DNA of 5,302 bases, from NCBI GenBank assembly GCA_030630315.1, contig DAOVNI010000133.1, positions 1 through 5,302 on the forward strand, given 5' to 3'. Origin of the DNA: Phycisphaerae bacterium (lineage in GTDB: Bacteria > Planctomycetota > Phycisphaerae > Sedimentisphaerales > Anaerobacaceae). How positions within the stretch are numbered: the stretch's first letter is position 1; each line of letters starts with the position of its first letter. The notes beneath the pieces were generated by a model. That model worked only from the letters and a program-made list of their open reading frames with translations, did no database searches and was not told the DNA's origin. Below, piece after piece: positions 1 to 4,774 of this stretch. A program made the position numbers and the translations under genes.

Positions 1-2
1 AA

Positions 3-1022
3 ACCCAGGAGACTATGGAACGCCTTGCTCTGGATGCCAGTAACATCAAGGTTGACCTCAAACTTGACCACCGCAAGAAGGGTCTGTTGTGGTATTCAAT
101 CTACCACGTAGTATTCTCAGGCGAGTACCGAATTATAAATAATTCCGGCCAGCCCAGGGAGATACTCCTGGATTTCAAGTTTCCCGCGAAAGGGGCGGTT
201 TATGACAATTTCCGCTTCGTTGTGGCAGGCCGGGAAATTCAGGATATCGAATTAAAGTCAGGCAATATCACCAAGGCCATCCAACTGTCCCCGGGCCAGT
301 CTGAAAACGTTGAAATCTCATACGAATCCCAGGGCCTGGACGAATGGTCGTACGATTTCGGCTTGAATGTGAACCCGGTAAGGAACTTCTCGCTTGTCCT
401 GAACACGGATTTTGAAGACGTTGACTTTCCGGCCCAGAGCATCTCGCCCACACATAAAGAACGCACCGGTAACGGATGGAAGCTCACCTGGCAATACACC
501 AATCTGTTTACAGGGGTCAAGATAGGGATGATTACGCCTCGCAAGCTCAACCCCGGCCCCTGGGTAAGCAGGGTTACCGCAGCGGCACCGGTATCTTTGT
601 TTTTGTTTTTCTTTTTGCTGTTTGTTTTCACCACGGTAAAAAAAATCAAAATCCACCCGATGAACTATTTCTTCATTGGAACCGCATTTTTCAGTTTCCA
701 TTTGCTGCTGGCATACCTGGTAGACCATATATCAATCCACCTGGCTTTCTGGATTTGTTCTCTGGTTTCGATATTTCTCGTGGTCTCATATATGCGTCTT
801 GTGATCGGTCGGCGTCTTGCCTTTATTGAGATTGCACTGTTACAGCTTGTCTATCTTGTGTTCTTCTCGTACACATTCTTTTTTGAAGGTTACACCGGCC
901 TGGCGATTACCATTCTGTGCATAGCCACGTTGTTTGTGGTAATGCAGTTCACCGCCAAAGTAGATTGGGACAAAGTATTCGTAAAAAGCGATGCGACCGC
1001 TAACAACAAAGCTTCAGAATAG
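3..1022 (+). CDS. creD: CreD-family inner membrane protein, C-terminal part (5' end outside window)
   Basis: The C-terminal third matches the CreD (cell envelope integrity) family: an HPMNY motif followed by four hydrophobic helices and a terminal VDW, as in Escherichia coli CreD (HPMQY ... IDW). Numbered from the ATG at 15, residues 1-180 are a soluble, beta-rich domain; membrane segments lie near 186-208, 217-236, 242-263, 268-288 and 293-311, HPM is 214-216 and VDW 316-318. The reading frame is open to the window edge. CreD proteins are about 450 residues with an N-terminal membrane helix that is missing here, so I treat the gene as partial. The ATG at 15 has an AGGAG at 7-11, but only 3 nt separate them, too close for a convincing start. 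CreD in enterobacteria belongs to the CreBC regulon and affects envelope properties; its biochemical role is unknown. Family assignment is firm, function is not. Confidence 0.85.
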   Translation, partial: TQETMERLALDASNIKVDLKLDHRKKGLLWYSIYHVVFSGEYRIINNSGQPREILLDFKFPAKGAVYDNFRFVVAGREIQDIELKSGNITKAIQLSPGQSENVEISYESQGLDEWSYDFGLNVNPVRNFSLVLNTDFEDVDFPAQSISPTHKERTGNGWKLTWQYTNLFTGVKIGMITPRKLNPGPWVSRVTAAAPVSLFLFFFLLFVFTTVKKIKIHPMNYFFIGTAFFSFHLLLAYLVDHISIHLAFWICSLVSIFLVVSYMRLVIGRRLAFIEIALLQLVYLVFFSYTFFFEGYTGLAITILCIATLFVVMQFTAKVDWDKVFVKSDATANNKASE

Positions 1023-1085
1023 CTGCTTGTTTAAAGCTCTGCCAGATAAGAGCTCTCGCGGGGCGTTGAGGTAGTTATTGGGGGA

Positions 1086-1103
1086 TTGTTGGGAGCACAA
1101 CAA
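1086..1103. promoter_or_regulatory. Short inverted repeat upstream of the YkgJ gene
   Basis: TTGTTG (1086-1091) and CAACAA (1098-1103) form a perfect 6-bp inverted repeat around a 6-nt centre. It lies 26 nt before the small leader reading frame and could be an operator or a weak hairpin. A second 6-bp inverted repeat, AGCTCT/AGAGCT (1035-1040 and 1049-1054), follows the CreD stop but has no T-run, so it is a poor terminator. I see no convincing promoter hexamers in this 135-nt gap. Confidence 0.2.
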
Positions 1104-1128
1104 ATAATCAGAAAAAAGGAATAGACAG

Positions 1129-1161
1129 ATGCAATCTCCTGCGTTCAGCCGCTGCAAATGA
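1129..1161 (+). CDS. Possible 10-residue leader peptide overlapping the YkgJ start
   Basis: A reading frame of ten codons (MQSPAFSRCK) begins with ATG at 1129. It has the best ribosome binding site in the area: AAGGA at 1116-1120, 8 nt before the ATG. Its TGA stop (1159-1161) overlaps the ATG of the next gene (1158-1160) in an ATGA arrangement, the classic geometry for translational coupling. The downstream gene has no Shine-Dalgarno sequence of its own, so ribosomes may reach it by terminating here and re-starting. The peptide resembles nothing I know. The alternative is that the overlap is chance and the real start of the downstream gene is elsewhere. Confidence 0.35.
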   Translation: MQSPAFSRCK

Positions 1162-1472
1162 CCCGATTTTTTCTGGCATTGTTCGGGAAATCCCGGCTTA
1201 TGGCTGATAAGAAAAGAAATACCTGGCTTGGTAAAATAAAAAGAACTTTTACTTCAGTGCTGCCTGTTTCTAAAAGACGCAAAGGCGAATGTATTAATTG
1301 CGGGGCGTGCTGTAAATTACCCAATGTCTGTCCCTTCCTCAAGTATGGACCGGATGGAAAATCTCGTTGTTCTATTTACATAATTCGGCCGTTAAATTGC
1401 AGAAAATACCCAAGAACTGAATCCGAGTTTATTACCGCAGATACCTGCGGTCATAGATTCGAGTCCCGTTAG
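1158..1472 (+). CDS. YkgJ-type CxxCxxCC zinc/iron-chelating domain protein
   Basis: This 104-residue protein carries the CxxCxxCC cluster (C45, C48, C51, C52), then C58, C71, an RPxxCRxYP motif (77-85, with C81) and C97. This is the layout of the YkgJ/PF03692 family, thought to bind zinc or an iron-sulfur cluster; no reaction is known for it. The first 44 residues are basic, without a clear signal peptide or membrane helix, so a cytoplasmic protein is likely. The ATG at 1158 lacks a Shine-Dalgarno sequence and overlaps the stop of a short leader frame, which suggests coupled translation; an in-frame ATG at 1200 (residue 15) is an alternative start, also without a ribosome site. The last codons and the TAG stop fall inside the left arm of an inverted repeat, so the C-terminus (ESR) may have been set by that repeat. 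CreD lies upstream on the same strand, 135 nt away. Confidence 0.85.
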   Translation: MTRFFLALFGKSRLMADKKRNTWLGKIKRTFTSVLPVSKRRKGECINCGACCKLPNVCPFLKYGPDGKSRCSIYIIRPLNCRKYPRTESEFITADTCGHRFESR

Positions 1473-1523
1473 AAATCGGGCTTTTCGGGGGCTGAGGCGC
1501 TTTTGTGGAATTTCTAACGGGAC
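1463..1523. repeat. Hairpin repeat, copy 1 (14-bp perfect inverted arms)
   Basis: Left arm GTCCCGTTAGAAAT (1463-1476) and right arm ATTTCTAACGGGAC (1510-1523) are perfect reverse complements around a 33-nt centre. A sister element with nearly the same arms, but a different centre, lies at 4775-4837. Both copies sit at the 3' end of a gene; this one contains the TAG stop of the YkgJ gene. There is no T-run after the stem on either strand. Dispersed arms with variable centres and gene-end placement suggest a REP- or MITE-like element that may also protect or end mRNAs. Confidence 0.7.
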
Positions 1524-1525
1524 GA

Positions 1526-1545
1526 GTGAGGACTGCCGGCCTCAC
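1526..1545. terminator. Hairpin between convergent genes, possible weak bidirectional terminator
   Basis: GTGAGG (1526-1531) pairs with CCTCAC (1540-1545) around an 8-nt loop. It lies in the 189-nt gap between the YkgJ gene (+) and the PEP-CTERM operon (-), just after hairpin repeat copy 1. No T-run follows on either strand, so intrinsic termination is uncertain. The rest of the gap holds only a G-rich direct repeat (1563-1580) and unremarkable AT-rich sequence. Confidence 0.3.
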
Positions 1546-1562
1546 AACATAATTTCCCTTAT

Positions 1563-1580
1563 GGGGGGGACAGGGGGGAC
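1563..1580 (+). repeat. G-rich tandem motif
   Basis: Two G-runs of 7 and 6 bases (1563-1569 and 1573-1578), each followed by AC, form an imperfect 9-10 bp tandem duplication just before GAATTCAATTTTC. It lies in the convergent gap, 82 nt past the 3' end of the last PEP-CTERM gene. With only two G-tracts it cannot form an intramolecular four-tract quadruplex. Function unknown. Confidence 0.3.
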
Positions 1581-1661
1581 GAATTCAATTTTCATATTCT
1601 ATCAAATATTCCTTCAGCACAACTGCTAACTGCTTTTGCGCTGTCTTTGTAAACAGCTCTG

Positions 1662-2258
1662 TTATGCCCTGCGTCTTCGCCGGAGCAGACTTAACCCGCC
1701 GAGGCCCAGCAGGCAAACCGTCGCCGGCTCAGGTATCGGCACCGGAAAGTCGTCCGGCTCCGGCTGCGGCTCTTGGTCGGGCGGTTCTGGCCAGCGTGGC
1801 TTTTCCGGCCTTCTACCACCTCCCCCACCAAATCCCTGCCGGGCATAATCCGCGGCACCGGCGAACAAACCACCGCCAGGTGCACTCTGTGCCCTCTCTT
1901 GCACATCCAAAAACTTATATTCAGCCCGCTCAAATATCGCAACGACGATTTTCGGTGCATCAAGATACACGACGGTTCTATTTGCGGTGGGGTCACTCAC
2001 ATCGCCCAGCCAATAAATGAATTGATAGCCGGGTCTTGGAACCGCGGTCAAAGTAACATCCGTATTCAGGTCAAAGTGATGAACCCCTACATCCGGAGTT
2101 ATTATGCCGCCCTGTGGAGGTGCTTGTTGAAGCAGAAGCGCAGTGCCATCTGTTTCACAATATGCCGGCTCAAGCAATGCACACAAAATAAACATAGCAG
2201 TAGCAGCTAATATTACCGCCTTCCGTCCAACGCATATTGAGCTACTGCGTTTCATCAT
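1662..2258 (-). CDS. PEP-CTERM protein with an InlB-B-type beta repeat
   Basis: Exported surface protein of 198 residues. The signal peptide is residues 1-34 (KR, then AVILAATAMFILCALLEPAYC, given here as a description of the hydrophobic core). Residues 48-109 form one divergent InlB B-repeat-like unit: GGIITPD, VTLTAVPRPGYQFIYW, GD, then a VVYLDAPKIVVAIFE ending, typical of Listeria/Bacteroidota-type repeat domains. A Gly-rich run (142-148) and a Pro/Glu-rich linker (151-176) precede PEP (176-178), a Leu/Gly helix (182-192) and five arginines (193-197). I chose the ATG at 2258 because AGGAG (2267-2271) lies 8 nt before it; the frame extends to a GTG at 2267, but that overlaps the ribosome site. 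It is the last gene of the probable operon, 46 nt after its neighbour. The exosortase should cleave near PEP. Binding partner unknown; a single repeat unit is too little to assign adhesion. Confidence 0.85.
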   Translation of the reverse strand: MMKRSSSICVGRKAVILAATAMFILCALLEPAYCETDGTALLLQQAPPQGGIITPDVGVHHFDLNTDVTLTAVPRPGYQFIYWLGDVSDPTANRTVVYLDAPKIVVAIFERAEYKFLDVQERAQSAPGGGLFAGAADYARQGFGGGGGRRPEKPRWPEPPDQEPQPEPDDFPVPIPEPATVCLLGLGGLSLLRRRRRA

Positions 2259-2266
2259 CACCCCCA

Positions 2267-2271
2267 CTCCT
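2267..2271 (-). promoter_or_regulatory. Ribosome binding site that fixes the start of the last PEP-CTERM gene
   Basis: On the minus strand AGGAG spans 2271 to 2267, followed 8 nt later by ATG ATG (2258-2256 and 2255-2253). The longer reading frame would start at GTG 2267-2265, inside this site, and a second GTG at 2261-2259 is spaced only 5 nt. The first ATG is the best fit. Confidence 0.6.
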
Positions 2272-2304
2272 GTTAGAAAATTTTATTACGCAAACCTCCT
2301 ATCG

Positions 2305-2910
2305 CTAAACAGACTTTCTTCGTCTTGCACACATCATCAGTACACCACCGATGGCAAGCAGTGTTATCATAGCAGGCTCAGGTAGCTCAGGTAGAGGAAC
2401 CGGGAAGTCACCGGCAGCTTTCATCTCATATTTGCCTACAACCCAGTCAGTATCACTGCTCAACACCAAAAACCATGAATGCTCACCGGCAGATAAAATG
2501 CCTTGTCCGTGTTCGTTTTGAAACTCCCAGACTCCTTCTGACGCAGTAAAATATTCGTCGGTCGACGCTATACCGTCGCTCTGGTCGTCCTGACAACTGA
2601 TGCCATCTACCGGAGCTCCCTCGATACCCAATATGGCGAAATACGAAAGCGCCGGATTGGCGATGGAATCCTGGAATATCTGATATGCGTAAACGTAGTC
2701 CCCTGTCCCGGGCGCTTCGAGACCATTGACAGTAAAGTACTCGTCTCGGTCATCATAAACGGCAAAATCTATGCGCCCATGGAGACCCCCAGTGTAATAA
2801 TATGTACTGCCATCGTAATATGAGCTGGTGAGCGTCGCAGTTGCATTCTGTGCAAATAACGTTGCAGCAACCAACAAACTAAAGAACCCGATTTTTCTTA
2901 TCACTTTCAT
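2305..2910 (-). CDS. PEP-CTERM sorting-domain protein, paralogue A
   Basis: Exported protein of 201 residues. Residues 1-25 are a signal peptide (MKVIRKIGFFSLLVAATLFA, cleavage probably after ATA). The mature part is beta-rich and aromatic; residues 70-96 (GDYVYAYQIFQ...ALSYFAILGI) and 144-163 (HSWFLVLSSDTDW..GKYEM) align by eye with the upstream neighbour, so the two are paralogues. The sorting signal is PEP (177-179), a helix at 181-195 and RRR (196-198). The linker contains a short in-frame duplication (LPELPE) from a 9-bp tandem repeat. ATG 2910 is preceded by GGTG/GAAAG, the same weak ribosome site as its paralogue. It lies 94 nt downstream of that gene and 46 nt upstream of the next, in the same probable operon. 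No enzyme motif is visible; the Y.YxYQI core is the kind seen in PEP-CTERM surface or matrix proteins of unknown function. Confidence 0.85.
   Translation of the reverse strand: MKVIRKIGFFSLLVAATLFAQNATATLTSSYYDGSTYYYTGGLHGRIDFAVYDDRDEYFTVNGLEAPGTGDYVYAYQIFQDSIANPALSYFAILGIEGAPVDGISCQDDQSDGIASTDEYFTASEGVWEFQNEHGQGILSAGEHSWFLVLSSDTDWVVGKYEMKAAGDFPVPLPELPEPAMITLLAIGGVLMMCARRRKSV
2377..2394. repeat. 9-bp tandem duplication inside a PEP-CTERM linker
   Basis: CTCAGGTAG occurs twice in tandem. On the minus strand it encodes LPE-LPE just before the PEP motif, so the sorting signal reads PVPLPELPEPA instead of the simpler PVPIPEPA of the last gene in the cluster. It probably arose by slippage and keeps the frame. 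Confidence 0.6.
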
Positions 2911-2920
2911 CTTTCACCCT
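2842..2920 (-). repeat. Near-identical start-region module, copy A
   Basis: This 79-bp stretch covers the ribosome site, start codon and signal-peptide codons of paralogue A. It aligns without gaps to 3521-3599, with 4 mismatches (75 of 79 identical). Identity breaks off abruptly at the end of the signal peptide, where the mature proteins are only distantly alike. Confidence 0.8.
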
Positions 2921-3004
2921 TCTTCATAAAAAACACCTCTCCCGTGCTATTTGTTTGCCCAAAAACGTAAATTGCTTTTATTCCACGGTGTCCTCCGAAG
3001 CCAC

Positions 3005-3589
3005 TTAAGCGGACCGCCTTTTCCGCGTAAGAATCCACAACCCCGCCGTGCCGAGCAATAAAAACGTTGCCGGTTCCGGTATCGGCGTAAGTAAATCTCC
3101 CGTTTCGTAATAAGGGATGCCCGACGACATGCCGAACAACATACCTTTGCCGAAAGTAGACGCGTCGTCACTGACGAACCACAACAGCGCAGAGCTCTGG
3201 CCATTGCCAATCGTATTGACAAATAAGGCATCTACGCTTTGAGCCGGCGAACCGATTACAGCCCAGTTGGTGGGATCCACATCGGCTATGGGGTCATAGC
3301 TCGCGTACTCCGCACTGGCACCATCCAATATCCCCACTGAGGAAAGGCTAAGTCCTATACCCGAATCTATATTAGATATTTGGTAGGTATATATATATTT
3401 GCCCTCATAGTCGCCCGATGTATATTTGTAGACTTTGCAGTCAACTTCGGCAAAGCCGGTTGCGATACTAAACGTTTCGCTGTGGTTAGCGTCTATCACC
3501 CCACCAACAGGTATTGCGCCTGCATTCTGTGCAAATAATGTTGCAGCAACCAACAAACTAAAGAACCCGATTTTTCTTATCACCCTCAT
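3005..3589 (-). CDS. PEP-CTERM sorting-domain protein, paralogue B
   Basis: Exported protein of 194 residues. The signal peptide (1-25, MRVIRKIGFFSLLVAATLFA then QNAGA) differs from paralogue A at one of the first 23 residues. The mature part shares the core KYIYTYQISN...LSSVGIL (64-88) and an ALLWFVSDDASTFGKGM strand pair (134-150) with paralogue A, but the middle has diverged. The C-terminus is textbook: PEPAT (171-175), a Leu/Gly helix to about 188, then RKRRSA. ATG 3589 has AAGGTG spaced 5 nt upstream. The gene is second in the probable operon, 32 nt after the first gene and 94 nt before paralogue A. Role inferred: exosortase substrate displayed at the cell surface or released to the matrix. 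No catalytic motif is visible, and the family is not one I can name. Confidence 0.85.
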   Translation of the reverse strand: MRVIRKIGFFSLLVAATLFAQNAGAIPVGGVIDANHSETFSIATGFAEVDCKVYKYTSGDYEGKYIYTYQISNIDSGIGLSLSSVGILDGASAEYASYDPIADVDPTNWAVIGSPAQSVDALFVNTIGNGQSSALLWFVSDDASTFGKGMLFGMSSGIPYYETGDLLTPIPEPATFLLLGTAGLWILTRKRRSA

Positions 3590-3599
3590 CTTTCACCTT
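3521..3599 (-). repeat. Near-identical start-region module, copy B
   Basis: Partner of 2842-2920, with 4 differences in 79 columns: one in the signal peptide, two at codon 2 (Lys to Arg), one near the ribosome site. Beyond 3599 the upstream sequences diverge. Confidence 0.8.
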
Positions 3600-3608
3600 C
3601 CTTCACAA

Positions 3609-3640
3609 CAGTTTTTAGTTTTCAGTTTTTAATTTTTAAT
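3609..3640. repeat. AT-rich 14-bp tandem repeat at the end of the first PEP-CTERM gene
   Basis: CAGTTTTTAGTTTT (3609-3622) is followed directly by CAGTTTTTAATTTT (3623-3636), 13 of 14 identical, then TAAT. On the minus strand the repeat encodes the last five residues (LKIKN) and the TGA stop of the first PEP-CTERM gene and fills most of the 32-nt gap to the next gene. Confidence 0.65.
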
Positions 3641-4263
3641 GCGGACTGCCTTTTCAGATTAAGAATCACTAACCCACCTATCCCAAGCAAAGCGAGCGTT
3701 GCCGGTTCGGGGATGCAGATGGTGTCAATCACCAATTGATCGACCAGGATGTCCCCCTTGATGGTAATCCACTCCTCGAACGGGTTCGGATACAAATTGA
3801 TTTTGAACAGCGAGTGGTTCCAGCCAGGCACAAAGTCCACCAAGTCCGTGCGAGACATCTCCAAAAATTCAAACAACGGATAGGATGTAACGCCGACGAC
3901 CGGTTCATTCGGCAGAAAGGGGTCTACGTCTGTCGCCTTCCACGTCAACTGAATCCAAATCTCCTTCTCCGGACGAGGTTCCGGCCAGTTGGGGATATAC
4001 ACGTCTATCTCGCCCGATAAGGGCCACGCTCCCGGGTCGGAAATCCAATCGCCTATTGGTTTCACCCTCAGAAGCGGCTCGCCGTAAGGGTTCTTGACAA
4101 CATCGGGTACCGGGGTAACATTGTCCGTTGAGAAATCCCATTCCTGAAAAGTGCTTCCCTCCTCGCCACGCCAAGACGGGGGAAACAAATCATCTGCGAA
4201 CGCTATTGGCCCTGCTATCAGGAATACTGGCATGCATACAATCAATATTTTTTTCATCTTCAT
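3622..4263 (-). CDS. PEP-CTERM protein of an uncharacterised WRG/GSTFQEW family
   Basis: Exported protein of 213 residues and first gene of the probable operon. The signal peptide is 1-23 (KMKK, hydrophobic core, cleavage after AFA). The mature domain opens with FPPSWRGEEGSTFQEWDF (27-44), then NPYGEP (58-63), WPLSGEIDVYIPNWPEP (80-96), EIWIQLTWKA (101-110), GWNHSLFKINLYPNP (147-161) and DQLVIDTICIPEPAT (175-189). The pattern of amphipathic beta strands and conserved Trp looks like a beta-sandwich, and I associate it with a planctomycete secreted family of unknown function. PEP is at 185-187, the helix to about 202, then LKRQ. The tail SALKIKN is longer than usual because it reads into an AT-rich repeat. 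AAGGAGG (4275-4281) lies 11 nt before ATG 4263; a second ATG at 4257 is further away. A long leader and a promoter lie upstream. Confidence 0.85.
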   Translation of the reverse strand: MKMKKILIVCMPVFLIAGPIAFADDLFPPSWRGEEGSTFQEWDFSTDNVTPVPDVVKNPYGEPLLRVKPIGDWISDPGAWPLSGEIDVYIPNWPEPRPEKEIWIQLTWKATDVDPFLPNEPVVGVTSYPLFEFLEMSRTDLVDFVPGWNHSLFKINLYPNPFEEWITIKGDILVDQLVIDTICIPEPATLALLGIGGLVILNLKRQSALKIKN

Positions 4264-4362
4264 CTTCCGCTTTGCCTCCTTAAATAAAAAACTCTTTGAT
4301 AAAGGTCATACACGCATTTGCCCATTTGCTATGCGCGCAGACTCTTTCCGCCGTTACTTCTC

Positions 4363-4399
4363 GAGTTTTCTCGCCCTGAGGAGTTTTTTCCGCCCTGAT
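4363..4399. repeat. Imperfect tandem repeat in the leader
   Basis: GAGTTTTCTCGCCCTGAG (4363-4380) is followed by GAGTTTTTTCCGCCCTGAT (4381-4399), a tandem pair differing by a one-base indel and two substitutions. In the minus-strand transcript each unit gives a short hairpin with an A-rich loop. A third partial unit, GAGTTTTCTC, lies at 4555-4564. Confidence 0.55.
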
Positions 4400-4404
4400 T
4401 TTCG

Positions 4405-4480
4405 GTAGGGGCAACCCTCTGTGGTTGCCCTAAGGGCAGTCCTTGGAACTCCTTACGGAGGCACGTAGACCTGCCCCTAC
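4405..4480. repeat. Palindromic GTAGGGGCA ... TGCCCCTAC element (REP/MITE-like)
   Basis: The 76-bp element ends in perfect 9-bp inverted repeats, GTAGGGGCA (4405-4413) and TGCCCCTAC (4472-4480). Inside are GGGCAACC/GGTTGCCC (4409-4416 and 4423-4430), GGGCAG/CTGCCC (4434-4439 and 4471-4476) and CTCC-TTAC-GGAG (4449-4460). These can all form together with GTAG/CTAC closing the base, giving a three-way junction; pairing the full 9-bp ends instead would compete with the first hairpin. GTAGGGGC-bounded palindromes are a common type of dispersed non-coding repeat in bacteria. It carries no gene. Confidence 0.65.
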
Positions 4481-4587
4481 ATCGACCTTATTCTCAACGT
4501 GTGTCCCTACACAAACTTTTTACACAGAACAAAATAGTTATTGCTTCTACTGATGAGTTTTCTCACAGCCCCCAAGCTGATGGTATT

Positions 4588-4616
4588 ATTTAACCAGATT
4601 AGCTTCCAAAAGTCAA
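4588..4616 (-). promoter_or_regulatory. Sigma70-type promoter for the PEP-CTERM operon
   Basis: On the minus strand TTGACT (4616-4611) is followed after exactly 17 nt by TTAAAT (4593-4588). Five of six bases match the -35 consensus and four of six the -10 consensus, with ideal spacing, and the promoter points at the operon whose first start codon is at 4263. A stretch of T/A bases just upstream (4621-4636) resembles an UP element. No sigma54-type GG/GC pair is evident. It is the best promoter I can see in the window. Confidence 0.6.
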
Positions 4617-4774
4617 GTGTTTTTTTAAAAATTTTTACGTTGTGCCGGACAATCCGAAGCCAATTATCCTGTGATACCACTTAAAAGCACTGTAACAGGC
4701 GATTTTTACAGGTAACGGACATGTAAAAAAAATTATTAAGAATCGCTTTATGCTGCAAAAAATCCTTATTGCCT
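4617..4774. other. Gene-free spacer, nothing recognised
   Basis: This stretch lies between the operon promoter and hairpin repeat copy 2. It contains AT-rich runs near 4621-4637 and 4725-4737, a small CGGA-CAA-TCCG palindrome around 4646-4656, and an A-run at 4757-4762 that reads as a T-run downstream of the aminotransferase on the minus strand. I see no gene, RNA or further promoter here. Confidence 0.5.

Larger units (their letters stand above)
4264..4580 (-). promoter_or_regulatory. Long 5' leader of the PEP-CTERM operon, candidate structured RNA
   Basis: If transcription starts about 8 nt after the proposed -10 box, the operon has a leader of roughly 315 nt. Read on the minus strand it holds several small stems: TGAG-AAAA-CTCA (near 4566-4555), CGAG-AAAA-CTCG (4373-4362), and a 7-bp CGCGCAT/ATGCGTG stem with one G-U pair around AGCAAATGGGCAA (about 4337-4311). 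The 10-mer GAGAAAACTC occurs exactly at both 4564-4555 and 4372-4363, and a palindromic element lies between the two copies. I compared it mentally with c-di-GMP, cobalamin and SAM riboswitch cores and found no convincing match. It holds no open reading frame that looks like a gene. Confidence 0.35.

Noticed and set aside
239..728. Reading frames of up to 136 codons opposite and across the CreD gene
   Set aside because: They are shadows of the CreD frame, with no ribosome site and no recognisable domains.
1435..1450. CCGCAG-ATAC-CTGCGG hairpin near the end of the YkgJ gene
   Set aside because: It is a perfect 6-bp stem but lies within codons of the conserved Cys-containing region and has no T-run, so it is not supported as a terminator.
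1451..1475. tRNA T-arm-like string ATTCGAGTCCC
   Set aside because: The bases flanking TTCGAGT do not form the required 5-bp stem, no acceptor or anticodon arm is present, and the string is the coding end of the YkgJ gene plus the hairpin arm.
1636..2210. Plus-strand reading frames of 70-145 codons across the last PEP-CTERM gene
   Set aside because: The minus-strand frame has a signal peptide, a domain and a PEP-CTERM signal; the plus-strand products are low-complexity Pro/Ser/Arg sequences.
4311..4400. c-di-GMP (GEMM-I) riboswitch in the leader
   Set aside because: GGAAAGAGTC and GCGCATAGC recall parts of that motif, but the AGGGCAAACC core and the paired second domain are missing, so the class is not claimed.
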